From Amycolatopsis nigrescens CSC17Ta-90 (GTDB lineage: Bacteria > Actinomycetota > Actinomycetes > Mycobacteriales > Pseudonocardiaceae): DNA of 64,000 nt. Both the position numbers and the translations under genes were made by a program. The notes below the pieces were generated by a model. It was not told the origin of the DNA, ran no database searches, and saw only the letters and a list, made by a program, of their open reading frames with translations. The DNA lies in NCBI RefSeq assembly GCF_000384315.1, contig NZ_ARVW01000001.1:6386157-6450156 (forward strand), read 5' to 3'. Shown one piece after another: positions 45,270 to 53,852 of the stretch; position 1 is the first letter of the stretch; each line of letters begins with the position of its first letter.

Positions 45270-46856
45270 TCAGCCGAGCCTGGTGTCCGCGTCGATCTTC
45301 ATCCCGGACTCGGTGTTCGCCACGCGGAACGCCTTGCGCCCGCTTCCTTCGAGGTTCACGTACATGTTGACCGAGCCGTCCGCGCTCGCGCCGTTGTCGG
45401 CGAACGCCTTGGACGCGCTCACCGAGCCCTTCTCGTTCCAGTACTCCTGGAACCGCTGCTGGCTGCCGAAGACCTGCTGGGCCGCGGGGGTGAGCATGTC
45501 CCAGGCGGCCGGGGAGCCCTTGGCGCCGAAGTAGTCGATGACCAGGTTGCCGGCCTGGCTGAAGCCGACCTGGCCGGAGCTCTTCGCCTTGCCGAGCCCG
45601 GCGGGTGCGGGCGAGCTGGCCGACGGCGGGGCCGGGGACTGGGAGGGAGCGGAACTGGCGGCCGGTGGCGGAGTCGAGTCCGGGTCGCCGTTCGAGGAGT
45701 TGAGCACCAGGAACACCACCAGCGCGACCACGGCCACGCCGGCGACCACGGCGCCGGCGAGCAGGCCCTTGCGCTTGGCGGCCGAGGCCGGTTTCGGCGC
45801 GCCGTTGCGGACCGGCGCCGCGGCGGTCGGCGCGGGCGGCGGGGTCGCGGGGCGAGGTACGAAGGCGGCGGTGGGCGTCCGCGGCGGGGTTGGCGGGTTG
45901 CCGGCGCGTGCCCACGGGGGTCTTTCCCCGGCGGGCAGCCCGCGGCCGGGAGTGTCCAGCGGCGCGCCGGCCGGCTGGCGGCCGGGCTGGTAGAGCGGCG
46001 GCGAGACCTGGAGCCCGATGGCACCGGCCGGGGCGGGTTCGCCGTTGGCCAGCGCGGCCAGCCGGTCGCGGGCCTCGGCCATGGTCGGCCGCTCCTCCGG
46101 CTCGGCGCGCAGCAGGCTCATCAGCAGCGCGGTGGCCTGCCCGGACTGCCGTGGCGGGATCACCTGACCGTTCGCCGCGGTGTAGAGCAGCGCGAGCTGG
46201 TTGGTGCTGTTTCCGTACGGCGGCTGGCCTTCCAGCGCGTGGTAGAGCGTGGCGCCGAGGGAGAAGACGTCCGAAGCGGGCCCGGGGTCGGAGCCGCGCG
46301 CCAGCTCGGGCGCCAGGTAGGCCGGGGTGCCGCCGATCAGCCCGGTCTGGGTGAGGGTGAGGTCACCGGTGGCGCGTGAGATGCCGAAGTCGGTGATCTT
46401 GGTGACGCCGCCGTCGTCGATCAGGATGTTGCCCGGTTTGACGTCCCGGTGCACGATCCCGGCGCGGTGCGCGGCGACCAGCGCGGCGGCCACCTGCTCG
46501 CCGATCCTGGCCACCTTGGTCAGCGGCAGCGTCGGCTGCTCGGCCAGCACCGCGGACAGGCTCTTGGACGGCAGGTACTCGGTCACCAGGCACGGGTCGC
46601 CGCCGTGCTCGGCGATGTCGAACACCACGATCGCGTTGGGGTGCTGGAAGCGCGCGGCGTTCCTCGCCTCGCGCATGGCGCGCTGGCGGACGTTGTCCCG
46701 TTCCGCGTCGGACAGTCCAGGCTGGGCCAGGATCTGCTTGATGGCCACGGATCGTTCCAGGCGCTCGTCGACCGCACGCCACACGACACCCATGGCGCCG
46801 CTACCAATGTGCTCAACGACGCGATAGTGCCCTGCGATCAGCTGGCCGGTATCGAT
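45270..46856 (-). CDS. Membrane Ser/Thr protein kinase (PknB type), start codon unusual
   Basis: About 528 residues. Kinase domain: glycine loop IGSGAMG (18-23), K40 in VAIKQI, HRDVKPGN, TDFGIS, and APE (AYLAPELA). A Pro-rich linker follows, then one membrane helix near 361-385 (LLAGAVVAGVAVVALVVFLV) and an outside domain of about 140 residues (VGFSQAGNLVIDYFGAKGS). The first ATG (46793) is inside the glycine loop; extending upstream to the in-frame TAA there is no ATG, GTG or TTG. A strong AGGAG site lies 8 nt before an ATC codon at 46856 (then DTGQLIAGHYRVVEHIG), the best start by position. Function: phospho-signalling from an external cue. Confidence 0.82.
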   Translation of the reverse strand: MDTGQLIAGHYRVVEHIGSGAMGVVWRAVDERLERSVAIKQILAQPGLSDAERDNVRQRAMREARNAARFQHPNAIVVFDIAEHGGDPCLVTEYLPSKSLSAVLAEQPTLPLTKVARIGEQVAAALVAAHRAGIVHRDVKPGNILIDDGGVTKITDFGISRATGDLTLTQTGLIGGTPAYLAPELARGSDPGPASDVFSLGATLYHALEGQPPYGNSTNQLALLYTAANGQVIPPRQSGQATALLMSLLRAEPEERPTMAEARDRLAALANGEPAPAGAIGLQVSPPLYQPGRQPAGAPLDTPGRGLPAGERPPWARAGNPPTPPRTPTAAFVPRPATPPPAPTAAAPVRNGAPKPASAAKRKGLLAGAVVAGVAVVALVVFLVLNSSNGDPDSTPPPAASSAPSQSPAPPSASSPAPAGLGKAKSSGQVGFSQAGNLVIDYFGAKGSPAAWDMLTPAAQQVFGSQQRFQEYWNEKGSVSASKAFADNGASADGSVNMYVNLEGSGRKAFRVANTESGMKIDADTRLG

Positions 46857-46972
46857 GGCGCCTACTCCTCGGAAACTTCCGCATTAGTGGCTTGACCGCG
46901 CGCGAACAATCGGGTCGCGCACTCGGACGAGTGTAGCGGGCGTGCTGAACTGCGCGCCGTCAGCCGCGCCGG

Positions 46973-47644
46973 TCAAGACGTTGCGGGCACGGATTCCTTG
47001 GGCGGCAAGGGTTGCCTCGTTGTGCGGCGGATCACCCGGTAAAGCCCGAACGCGCCGGCCAGTGCGAAACCCGCGTAGCAGACGAGCAGTGCCGGTGGTG
47101 TGCCGCCGGTGAGCGCGTCCCCGAGCACGACCACCGCGACCGTGCCGGGCAGGCTGCCCAGCACGCTGCCGAGCAGGTACGGCGCGAACCGGATGGTGGA
47201 AATCCCGCAGCAGTAGCTGAACGGCGCGAACGGCACCATCGGGATCAGCCGCAGGGACGCGACCGCGACCACCCCGCCGCCGGCCAGCCGTTCGTTCACC
47301 GCGCGGACCGGGGTCCGGTGCAGGTGCCTGGCGACCAGGTCGCGGCCGAGCGCCCTGGCGAGCAGGAAACCGAGCGTGGCCGAGATCGCGGTCGCGGTGA
47401 TCGCGACCCCGATCCCCACCGCGTTGCCGAGCAGCAGCCCGGCCGCGAGGTTGAAGACCGTGCGTGGCACCGGCGCGACAGTCAGTACCGAATAGGCCGC
47501 GAGGAACAGCAGTGCGGCCACTCCTCCGGCGCCGGCCGCCCAGTCGCGCAGTTCGGCCGGACTGGGCAGGGGGAGCAGCAGCGCCGCGACGGCCAGCGCC
47601 GCGAGTACCGCGAGCGCGAGCACGAGTTTGGTGCGGCGGGCCAT
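46973..47644 (-). CDS. TVP38/TMEM64 (DedA-like) membrane protein
   Basis: 223 residues, about six hydrophobic segments. SNARE-associated Golgi/DedA superfamily marks: PRTVFNLAAGLLLGNAVGIGV, LGFLLARALGRDLV and RLIPMVPFAPFSYCCGIS. Members help move or flip lipids; the exact role is not known. Start ATG at 47644 (MARRTKLVLAL). Divergent from the acetyltransferase with a 66-bp gap. Confidence 0.82.
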   Translation of the reverse strand: MARRTKLVLALAVLAALAVAALLLPLPSPAELRDWAAGAGGVAALLFLAAYSVLTVAPVPRTVFNLAAGLLLGNAVGIGVAITATAISATLGFLLARALGRDLVARHLHRTPVRAVNERLAGGGVVAVASLRLIPMVPFAPFSYCCGISTIRFAPYLLGSVLGSLPGTVAVVVLGDALTGGTPPALLVCYAGFALAGAFGLYRVIRRTTRQPLPPKESVPATS

Positions 47645-47710
47645 GCTGTCACGGTAAGCCACGGTAAAAATCCGGTGACCAGCACACCGCGGATGTGCTG
47701 CCCTGAGCCG

Positions 47711-48280
47711 ATGATCAATGTAGAGGCCTTTCGCGACCAGCCGGAACTGCGTGGTGAGCGGGTTGTCCTGAAGCAGGTCGACGAGACGTACGCCGACGAC
47801 TACTGGCGGTTGCTGCACGACCCGGAGGCGATCCGGCTCACCGGCACGCACGAGGTCCCGGCCAGGGCGGAGATCGAACCGTGGCTGGCCGGGAAGCCGG
47901 GCCGGGACGACCGGGCGGACTGGGCGATCCTGCTGGCCGGAGACGACACAGACGGCGCGTTCCTCGGCGAGGTGGTGCTGAACGAGGTGGACCAGCACAA
48001 CGAGTCGGCGAACTTCCGGATCGCGCTCACCGGCCCGCTGGCCTTCGGGCAGGGCTACGGCTCCGAGGCGACTTCGCTGGTGCTCGACTTCGCGTTCTCC
48101 GACGCCGGCCTGCACCGGGTGGCGCTCGAGGTGTTCGACTTCAACCCGCGGGCGAGGCGGGTGTACGAGAGGTGCGGGTTCGTCACCGAGGGCATCCGCC
48201 GCGACGCGCTGCGCTGGGACGGCACGTGGCACGACGCGATCGCGATGTCCGTGCTCGCCACGGATCTGCCGCTACGGTGA
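47711..48280 (+). CDS. GNAT family N-acetyltransferase (RimJ/RimL type)
   Basis: 189 residues. LRGERVVLKQVDETYADDYWRLL is the usual N-terminus; the acetyl-CoA loop is GQGYGSEATSLVLDFAF; the end has NPRARRVYERCGFVTEGIRRDALRWDGTWHD, typical of RimJ/RimL-like members that acetylate protein N-termini, sugars or drugs. ATG at 47711 chosen; ATG at 47693 would add six residues. Four bp before the polymerase gene, so likely co-transcribed. Confidence 0.82.
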   Translation: MINVEAFRDQPELRGERVVLKQVDETYADDYWRLLHDPEAIRLTGTHEVPARAEIEPWLAGKPGRDDRADWAILLAGDDTDGAFLGEVVLNEVDQHNESANFRIALTGPLAFGQGYGSEATSLVLDFAFSDAGLHRVALEVFDFNPRARRVYERCGFVTEGIRRDALRWDGTWHDAIAMSVLATDLPLR

Positions 48281-48284
48281 AGCC

Positions 48285-49304
48285 GTGGCCAAACACGGTG
48301 AGGCGATCGAGTTCGAAGTCGGCGGGCGCGCGGTGCGGGTGTCCAGTCCGGACAAGGTGTACTTCCCCGACCGCGGCATCACCAAGCGCGAGGTGGTGGA
48401 GCACTACATCGCGCTCGGCGGCCCGCTGCTGCGTGCGATCGGTGAGCGCCCGACCACGCTGAAGCGTTTCCCGGACGGCATCTCCGGCGAGTTCTTCTAC
48501 GCCAAGCGCGTGCCCAAGGGCGCGCCGGAGTGGGTGGACAAGGTCGAGATCACCTTCCCGTCCGGCCGGAAGGCGGAGGAGGTCTGCCCGACCGAGCCCG
48601 CGGTGTTCGCCTGGGCGGCCAACCTCGGCACCCTCGACTTCCACCCGTGGCCGGTGCGGCGCCCGGACGTGGACCATCCCGACGAGCTGCGCATCGACGT
48701 GGACCCGCCCGACGAGGCGGGTTTCGAGGATGCCGTGCGCGTGGCCGCCACCGTCCGCGAGGTGCTCGCCGACGCCGGGCTGACCGGCTACCCGAAGACT
48801 TCCGGCGGTCGCGGCGTGCACGTCCTGGTGCGGATCCGGCCGGAATGGGACTTCATCGCGGTCCGGCACGCGGTGATCGCGCTCGGTCGCGAGGTGGAGC
48901 GCCGGGCCCCGGGGCAGGCGACCATCGCGTGGTGGAAAGAGGAGCGCGAGGGCCGCGTCTTCATCGACTACAACCAGGCCGCGCGGGACCGGACGGTGGC
49001 GTCCACCTGGTCGGTCCGCGGCACCGGGCGGGCCACCGTGTCCACCCCGCTGACCTGGGAGCAGCTCACCGAGGTGCATCCCGACGACTTCGACGTGCGC
49101 ACCGCGGCGGCCTGGTTCGCCGAGCACGGCGACCCGCACGAGGCGATGGACGCCGAGGCGTTCGGCCTGGAGACCGCGCTGGAGTGGTACGACCGCGACG
49201 AGCGCGACCACGGCCAGGCCGAGATGCCCTACCCGCCCGACTATCCGAAAATGCCCGGCGAACCCAAGCGCGTCCAGCCCTCCAAAGCCCGCTCCGACAC
49301 CTGA
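48285..49304 (+). CDS. LigD-type DNA polymerase/primase (PolDom), stand-alone
   Basis: 339 residues. Archaeo-eukaryotic primase fold: SSPDKVYFPDRGITKREVVEHY, metal-binding Asp pair in LRIDVDPPD, SGGRGVHVLVRI and third Asp in VFIDYNQAARDRT; WSVRGTGRATVSTPL is the closing block. Such proteins fill gaps in nonhomologous end joining or other break repair. No ligase or nuclease domain is fused and no Ku gene is in the window. GTG start at 48285 with a GGTGAAG site. Copy D of the palindrome follows its stop. Confidence 0.87.
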   Translation: MAKHGEAIEFEVGGRAVRVSSPDKVYFPDRGITKREVVEHYIALGGPLLRAIGERPTTLKRFPDGISGEFFYAKRVPKGAPEWVDKVEITFPSGRKAEEVCPTEPAVFAWAANLGTLDFHPWPVRRPDVDHPDELRIDVDPPDEAGFEDAVRVAATVREVLADAGLTGYPKTSGGRGVHVLVRIRPEWDFIAVRHAVIALGREVERRAPGQATIAWWKEEREGRVFIDYNQAARDRTVASTWSVRGTGRATVSTPLTWEQLTEVHPDDFDVRTAAAWFAEHGDPHEAMDAEAFGLETALEWYDRDERDHGQAEMPYPPDYPKMPGEPKRVQPSKARSDT

Positions 49305-49319
49305 CCCGCAGGTCAGACG

Positions 49320-49363
49320 TCGTGAGTGAAAAGTGTTGCTGGGGCAACAGTTATCACTCACGA
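49320..49363. repeat. 44-bp palindrome family, copy D
   Basis: TCGTGAGTGAAAAGTGTTGC, loop TGGG, then GCAACAGTTATCACTCACGA (two mismatches against the left arm). 15 bp after the polymerase stop and 44 bp before the next gene on the same strand; likely terminator. Confidence 0.88.
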
Positions 49364-49407
49364 CGCCGCCCCCGGAATTCGCCCGAGCGCTAAGCGTTGA
49401 AATAGCT

Positions 49408-50415
49408 GTGACCTCATCCGTCAGGTTTTCGGTGCTCGATCGGTCGCGGACGCGTCAGGGACGGCCGCACGGGGAGGCGCTGGGGGAGACGGTCCAGTTC
49501 GCGAAGGAAGCCGAAGCGCTGGGGTATCACCGGTTCTGGGTCTCCGAGCACCACAGCGTGCCGGGTGTGGCCGGGTCGGCACCGACCGTGCTCGCCGCCG
49601 CGGTGGCCGCGGCCACCGGGCGGATCAGGGTCGGCACCGGCGGCGTGATGCTGCCGAACCACCAGCCGCTGGTGGTCGCCGAGCAGTTCGGTGTGCTGGA
49701 CTCGCTGTTCCCCGGCCGGATCGATATGGGCCTTGGTCGCTCGGTCGGCTTCACCGACGGCATCCGCGGCGCGCTCGGCCGGGACAAGGACGTGGCCGAG
49801 CACTTCGGCGAACAGGTCCGCGAGCTGCTCGGCTACTTCTCCGGCACGCAGCAGGAGCACCCCGGCGTGCACGCGTACCCGGCCGAGGGCCTGCGCGTGC
49901 CGGCTTTCCTGCTGGCCACCGGCGCCGGTGCGGATCTCGCCGCCGAGCTGGGCCTGCCGCTGGTGATCGGCGCGTTCCGCGGTGAGGGCCCGATGCTGGA
50001 CGCCATCGCCCGCTACCGCGACAACTACCGTCCGTCCGGCTGGTCACCGGCGCCGTACGTGGTGCTTTCCCAGACGGTCGCCGTCGCGGATTCCGTCCAG
50101 CAGGCCCGCCGGCTGCTGGTGCCCGAGGCGTGGTCGACCGCGTACTCCCGCACGCACGGCGTTTTCCCGCCGCTCCAGTCCGCCGAGCAGGTGCTGTCGC
50201 TGCCGATGACCGACCGCGAGCGCCGGATCTTCGAGCAGGGCCTGGAGGGTCACGTGCTCGGCACCGAGGAGCAGGTCGCGGACCGGCTCGGCGGCTTGGT
50301 CGAGCGCAGCGGCGCGGCCGAGGTACTGGTCACCACCAGCACCTACGACCGCGCGGAAATGCTGGAGACCTACACCCGCCTCGCCGCCCTCGCGTCCCTC
50401 CCCGTCCCCGCCTGA
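49408..50415 (+). CDS. LLM-class flavin-dependent oxidoreductase
   Basis: 335 residues, bacterial luciferase-like TIM barrel. FSVLDRSRTRQG at the start, ALGYHRFWVSEHHSVPGVAGSAP (the conserved EHH motif), IRVGTGGVMLPNHQPLVVAEQF and RIDMGLGRS are standard for the FMN-dependent subgroup near alkanal monooxygenase and MsnO-like proteins. Substrate unknown. GTG at 49408 (MTSSVRFSVLD); the frame upstream comes from the palindrome. Convergent with TetR. Confidence 0.85.
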   Translation: MTSSVRFSVLDRSRTRQGRPHGEALGETVQFAKEAEALGYHRFWVSEHHSVPGVAGSAPTVLAAAVAAATGRIRVGTGGVMLPNHQPLVVAEQFGVLDSLFPGRIDMGLGRSVGFTDGIRGALGRDKDVAEHFGEQVRELLGYFSGTQQEHPGVHAYPAEGLRVPAFLLATGAGADLAAELGLPLVIGAFRGEGPMLDAIARYRDNYRPSGWSPAPYVVLSQTVAVADSVQQARRLLVPEAWSTAYSRTHGVFPPLQSAEQVLSLPMTDRERRIFEQGLEGHVLGTEEQVADRLGGLVERSGAAEVLVTTSTYDRAEMLETYTRLAALASLPVPA

Positions 50416-50423
50416 ACACGCAC

Positions 50424-50488
50424 GGCAAATAGCCGGCTATTTGCCCTTCCGGGACGCTCGCCATAGGGCAAATAGTCGGCTATTTGCC
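50424..50488. repeat. Tandem 22-bp palindromes between convergent genes
   Basis: A perfect palindrome with half-site GGCAAATAGCC (50424-50445) and, 21 bp later, a second copy with one changed base (50467-50488). The second one contains the TetR stop codon (TAG, 50482-50480). The two copies could also pair with each other into one larger hairpin. Probably a bidirectional terminator; a different family from the 44-bp element. Confidence 0.8.
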
Positions 50489-51160
50489 GGGGGCGGGGAG
50501 TTCGTGGGGCGGCGGGAGGCGGCGGTGGGGGTCGAGCGTGACGCCGCCGGTGCGCAGGGTGTGGTCGAGGATCGTCCAGATGACGGCGGTGAGCTGGGCG
50601 ACCAGGTCGTCGCGGGTGTACGGGCCATGCCGGTCCAGCCAGCGGGTGCTCGCGGAGTGCACGTAGCCGACGATGCCGAAGGCGGTGGTCTCGGCCGGCG
50701 CCGGGTCGAGGTCGAAGGCCAGCAGGTAGCCGGTGAACAGCTCGGTAAGGTGCTCGCCGATCGCGGTCGGGATGTCGGTGTACTCCTCGTGCTCGGCCGG
50801 GGAGTTCTGGATCAGATAGCGGTAGAGCGGGGTGTGCTCGGTCAGCCAGCGCAGGTGCGTGTCGATCGCGGTGGTGATCATCTGCATCGGGGTGCCCTGC
50901 GGGTTCCACACCGGCGCCAGCTCGATCGTGATCAGCTCGCGCGCCCGCTGCGAGATCGCCCGCTGGAGGTCGGCCGCGTCGGTGAAATGCTTGTACAGCC
51001 GCGTTCTGGCCACCCCGGCCTTTTCCGCGATCTGCTCGGTGGACACCTCGGGCCCGTGCTCGGCGATGGCGGCGAGCGCCGCGTCGACGAACTCCGCGCG
51101 CCGCCGCTGGTGCTGACCCGCCCAGCGGGTGGCGCGTCCGTCGGCCGAAGCTGCTGACAT
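50480..51160 (-). CDS. TetR family regulator
   Basis: 226 residues. N-terminal HTH: FVDAALAAIAEHGPEVSTEQIAEKAGVARTRLYKHFTDAADLQRAI. The C-terminal ligand domain is of the TetR_C type seen beside lipid or oxygenase genes. Divergent from the diiron oxygenase, with a palindrome between; it very likely represses that gene and itself. Its stop codon is in the tandem palindrome. Confidence 0.85.
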   Translation of the reverse strand: MSAASADGRATRWAGQHQRRRAEFVDAALAAIAEHGPEVSTEQIAEKAGVARTRLYKHFTDAADLQRAISQRARELITIELAPVWNPQGTPMQMITTAIDTHLRWLTEHTPLYRYLIQNSPAEHEEYTDIPTAIGEHLTELFTGYLLAFDLDPAPAETTAFGIVGYVHSASTRWLDRHGPYTRDDLVAQLTAVIWTILDHTLRTGGVTLDPHRRLPPPHELPAPGK

Positions 51161-51171
51161 GACCGAAGTCT

Positions 51172-51201
51172 AGCTGTACCCTGCGGGTAGCTAGTACAGC
51201 T
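51172..51201. promoter_or_regulatory. Candidate TetR operator
   Basis: AGCTGTAC and GTACAGCT as perfect 8-bp arms around 14 bp; inside is TACCCTGCGGGTA, a second short palindrome. It fills the 67-bp gap between the divergent TetR and diiron oxygenase genes. Nested symmetry of this size is typical of TetR sites. Confidence 0.55.
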
Positions 51202-51227
51202 CGTACCCCTTATCGCGGAGGTCCGCA

Positions 51228-52115
51228 ATGGCGCAGACCAGGGACCCGGACGTGACAGCTCAGCGGCTGCTCACGTCCTCGGTGCGCAACTCCTTTGACC
51301 CGGACCTCGACGTCGACTGGGAAGCCCCGCTCGCCGAGGGCAAGTACTTCATGCCGCCGGAGCGGATGTCGCTCTACGGCACCCGGCTGTGGGACGGGCT
51401 GTCCGAGGAGCAGCGGATCGAGCTGTCCAAGCACGAGATCGCCAGCATCATGAGCGTCGGCCTGTGGTTCGAGATCATCCTGATCCAGATGCTCGCGCGG
51501 TACGCCTACGACCTCGACCCCCGCGGCGCGCACGCCCAGTACGCGCTGACCGAGATCGGCGACGAGACCCGCCATTCGATCATGTTCGCCCGCGCCGCTG
51601 AGCGCCTCGGCGTGCCGAAGTACGGCGCGCCAAGGATCGTGCACAACGCGGCCAGGCTGTTCAAGGCGGTGGCCAGCGGCCCGTCCATGTTCGGCAGCGT
51701 GCTGGTCGCCGAGGAGACCACGGACCGGCTCCAGCGCTCGATGATGGACGACGAGAACATCCAGCCGCTGATCCGGTCGGTGAACCGGATTCACGTCGTC
51801 GAAGAAGCGCGGCACGTGCGATACGCGCGTGAAGAAGTAAGCCGTACGATGCCGAAGCTGAGTAAAGCGGGCGTACGCATGCATCGCACGCGTACGGCGG
51901 TGGTGTCCTTCGCGGTGGTGGATTCCTTGGTGGACTCGAATATCTACCGAAGCGTCGGCATCGCGCCCGCCGAGGGCCGCGCGGCCGCGCTGGCGAATCC
52001 GCACTTCCACCAGACGCGCCGGTGGATGGCCGAGAAGATCGTGCCCTTCCTGCGGGACGAAGGGTTGATCGGCGGCCGCAGCATTGCCTTGTGGCACAAG
52101 GCTCATCTCATCTGA
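51228..52115 (+). CDS. AurF-family diiron oxygenase
   Basis: 295 residues, all helical. Diiron ligands seen as LSKHEIASIM, LTEIGDETRHSIMFAR (ExxxH), LVAEETTD and VVEEARHVRYAREE (second ExxxH). The family includes the p-aminobenzoate N-oxygenase AurF, but many members near TetR genes in actinomycetes have no known substrate. GGAGG lies 6 nt before the ATG. Divergent from TetR, single-gene transcript. No amine or arene pathway genes adjoin it. Confidence 0.82.
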   Translation: MAQTRDPDVTAQRLLTSSVRNSFDPDLDVDWEAPLAEGKYFMPPERMSLYGTRLWDGLSEEQRIELSKHEIASIMSVGLWFEIILIQMLARYAYDLDPRGAHAQYALTEIGDETRHSIMFARAAERLGVPKYGAPRIVHNAARLFKAVASGPSMFGSVLVAEETTDRLQRSMMDDENIQPLIRSVNRIHVVEEARHVRYAREEVSRTMPKLSKAGVRMHRTRTAVVSFAVVDSLVDSNIYRSVGIAPAEGRAAALANPHFHQTRRWMAEKIVPFLRDEGLIGGRSIALWHKAHLI

Positions 52116-52209
52116 GCCGGATTACCACCGGGACAGCGCGTACGACTTTCCGGGGAATGGCCCGTGTTTCGTGTCATAAAGGTCGGTGCCCGGGTTTACC
52201 TTCGAGCAC

Positions 52210-53115
52210 ATGAAGGATCAGGAACCAACCCTGCGCGCCCGCGAACTGGGCGAAGAGGTCACCCTCGTGATGGAGGAGGCCGGGCTCAACGGCCGGCAGC
52301 TGGCTATCCGGCTCGGCTGGTCCACCGCCAAGGTTTCCCGGTTGTTGAGCGGAAAACGCCCGGTCAGCGAAGTCGACCTGGCCTACCTGCTCGGCACCTG
52401 CAACGCCAGCCGCGAACGCACCAAACGCCTGCTGAAACTCTGGCGCGAGGTCAGCATGCCAGTCTGGCTGGAGACCCACAGTGAACGCCTGCCCGAACAA
52501 CTACGCTCCTACATCACGCACGAGCATCAGGCAGCGTTCATCGGGGACTATCAGGCCACCCTTGTGCCGGGATTGTTGCAGACTGCCGATTACGCCAGGT
52601 CGGCGATGATTGGCACAAAAACGCTGACCATGGAGGAAATCGCCAGCCGCGTACCGGCTCGACTTGAGCGGCAGAGGGTCTTCACAGAGGCACGCAAAGC
52701 TGAGTTCGCCTTCTTCGTGCATGAGTTCGCGCTGCGCCTCCCGGTGGGTGGCCCTGCCGTGATGTCCGCGCAGTTACATCGTCTTCTGGAGATGTCTGTG
52801 CGGCCTTACTTGAAGCTGCGGGTGGTGCCAGCGGAAATCGGTAGCCATCCAGCCGCGCTGGGGTCCTTTATTCTGATGGATTTCACCGAGTTCAGGTCCG
52901 TAGTCTATCTGGAAAGTGAGCTATCCGCGCAGTTCCTTGAGGTGCCCGCGCAGGTATCCATCTATCGGCGCATCCTCAAGTCACTGGCGGAGGTCGCGCT
53001 GGATGAGGGAGAATCCCGAGAGCTGATTGCCAACTTGGCAACCGGGCTCTATGGGTACCGAGAGGACTGCGATGACTTCGCTACTGCCAGAAGGGATTGC
53101 CTGGCGTACGAGTAG
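52210..53115 (+). CDS. XRE-type regulator with DUF5753
   Basis: About 301 residues. HTH_31 at the N-terminus (LGEEVTLVMEEAGLNGRQLAIRLGWSTAKVSRLLSGKR), followed by the DUF5753 domain (YQATLVPGLLQTADYARS, LERQRVFTEARKAEFAFFVHE, PAEIGSHPAALGSFILMDF). Codon use is less GC-extreme in the second half. ATG at 52210 (MKDQEPTLRAREL) preferred; GTG at 52186 has a ribosome site too close. Overlaps the DUF397 gene by 44 bp. Such pairs are multi-copy regulatory modules in morphologically complex actinomycetes (WhiJ-like). Confidence 0.88.
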   Translation: MKDQEPTLRARELGEEVTLVMEEAGLNGRQLAIRLGWSTAKVSRLLSGKRPVSEVDLAYLLGTCNASRERTKRLLKLWREVSMPVWLETHSERLPEQLRSYITHEHQAAFIGDYQATLVPGLLQTADYARSAMIGTKTLTMEEIASRVPARLERQRVFTEARKAEFAFFVHEFALRLPVGGPAVMSAQLHRLLEMSVRPYLKLRVVPAEIGSHPAALGSFILMDFTEFRSVVYLESELSAQFLEVPAQVSIYRRILKSLAEVALDEGESRELIANLATGLYGYREDCDDFATARRDCLAYE

Positions 53116-53257
53116 CTACACGGGTAACAATGGCGCATGCGTGGAGGTGGCGGCTACTCCGTCCGAGGTACATGTCCGCGACACCAAGAACCGCACCGGC
53201 GGCGTGCTCACCTTCGACAACCTCCAGTGGCGGGCGTTCCTCAGCGCCCTTCGCTAG
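53072..53257 (+). CDS. DUF397 protein
   Basis: 61 residues. WRTSSYTGNNGACVEVAATP, VHVRDTKNRTGGVLTF and WRAFLSALR are the full DUF397 signature. These small proteins act with the adjacent XRE-DUF5753 regulator, probably as antagonist. Start ATG at 53072, inside the regulator gene, with AGAGG 7 nt upstream. Its TAG stop shares bases with the stop of the convergent Lrp gene. Confidence 0.88.
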   Translation: MTSLLPEGIAWRTSSYTGNNGACVEVAATPSEVHVRDTKNRTGGVLTFDNLQWRAFLSALR

Positions 53258-53757
53258 CGCTGCCAGCCGTCGTGCCGGGTGGCGCGGAGGTAGTTCTCGG
53301 CGGGCGGCTCCACCGGCCGTCCGTCGTAGTGCGTGGACAGCACCACCGAGGAACGCATCTCGCCGTGCTTCCCGATCCTCTCCAGCACACCCTCCAGATG
53401 CTCCAGTGACGCGGTCCGCAGCTTGAGCATCGAGCAGTGGTCACCACTGAGCTTGTGGATCTCCACCACCTCGGGATAGTCCTCGGCGGTGCTCGTCTTC
53501 AGCAGGCAGGTCGCCAGCGTGCACTGAAGCTGCACGAACGCGGTGATCGGATAGCCGGTGCGCCGGGCGTCCACCCGCGCGTGATAGCCGGTGATCACCC
53601 CGGACTCCTCCAGCCGGCGCACCCGTTCCGCCACCGCGGGCGCGGACAGGTTGACCCGGCGGCCCAGCTCCTTGAACGAGAGCCTGCCGTCCTCCTGCAA
53701 CTCGTCGATCAGCTTCCAGTCCAGGTCATCGAGGTTTCTTTCCGAACGAAAGGTCAT
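53254..53757 (-). CDS. Lrp/AsnC family regulator
   Basis: 167 residues. LDDLDWKLIDELQEDGRLSF, then FKELGRRVNLSAPAVAERVRRLEESGVITGYHARV is the Lrp HTH and linker; the RAM sensor domain follows (ITAFVQLQC, HKLSGDHCSMLKLR). ATG at 53757 (MTFRSERNL). Divergent from the MFS transporter with a 95-bp gap, so it may control export of an amino acid or drug. Confidence 0.87.
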   Translation of the reverse strand: MTFRSERNLDDLDWKLIDELQEDGRLSFKELGRRVNLSAPAVAERVRRLEESGVITGYHARVDARRTGYPITAFVQLQCTLATCLLKTSTAEDYPEVVEIHKLSGDHCSMLKLRTASLEHLEGVLERIGKHGEMRSSVVLSTHYDGRPVEPPAENYLRATRHDGWQR

Positions 53758-53852
53758 GGCCCCCATCTTCCGTGACTTGGCCCGGTCGCGGTGCCCGAAT
53801 GCCGTTCTTCGTGTCTTCGGTCCCTGCCTTTTCCTGCCTAGCATTACTGATC

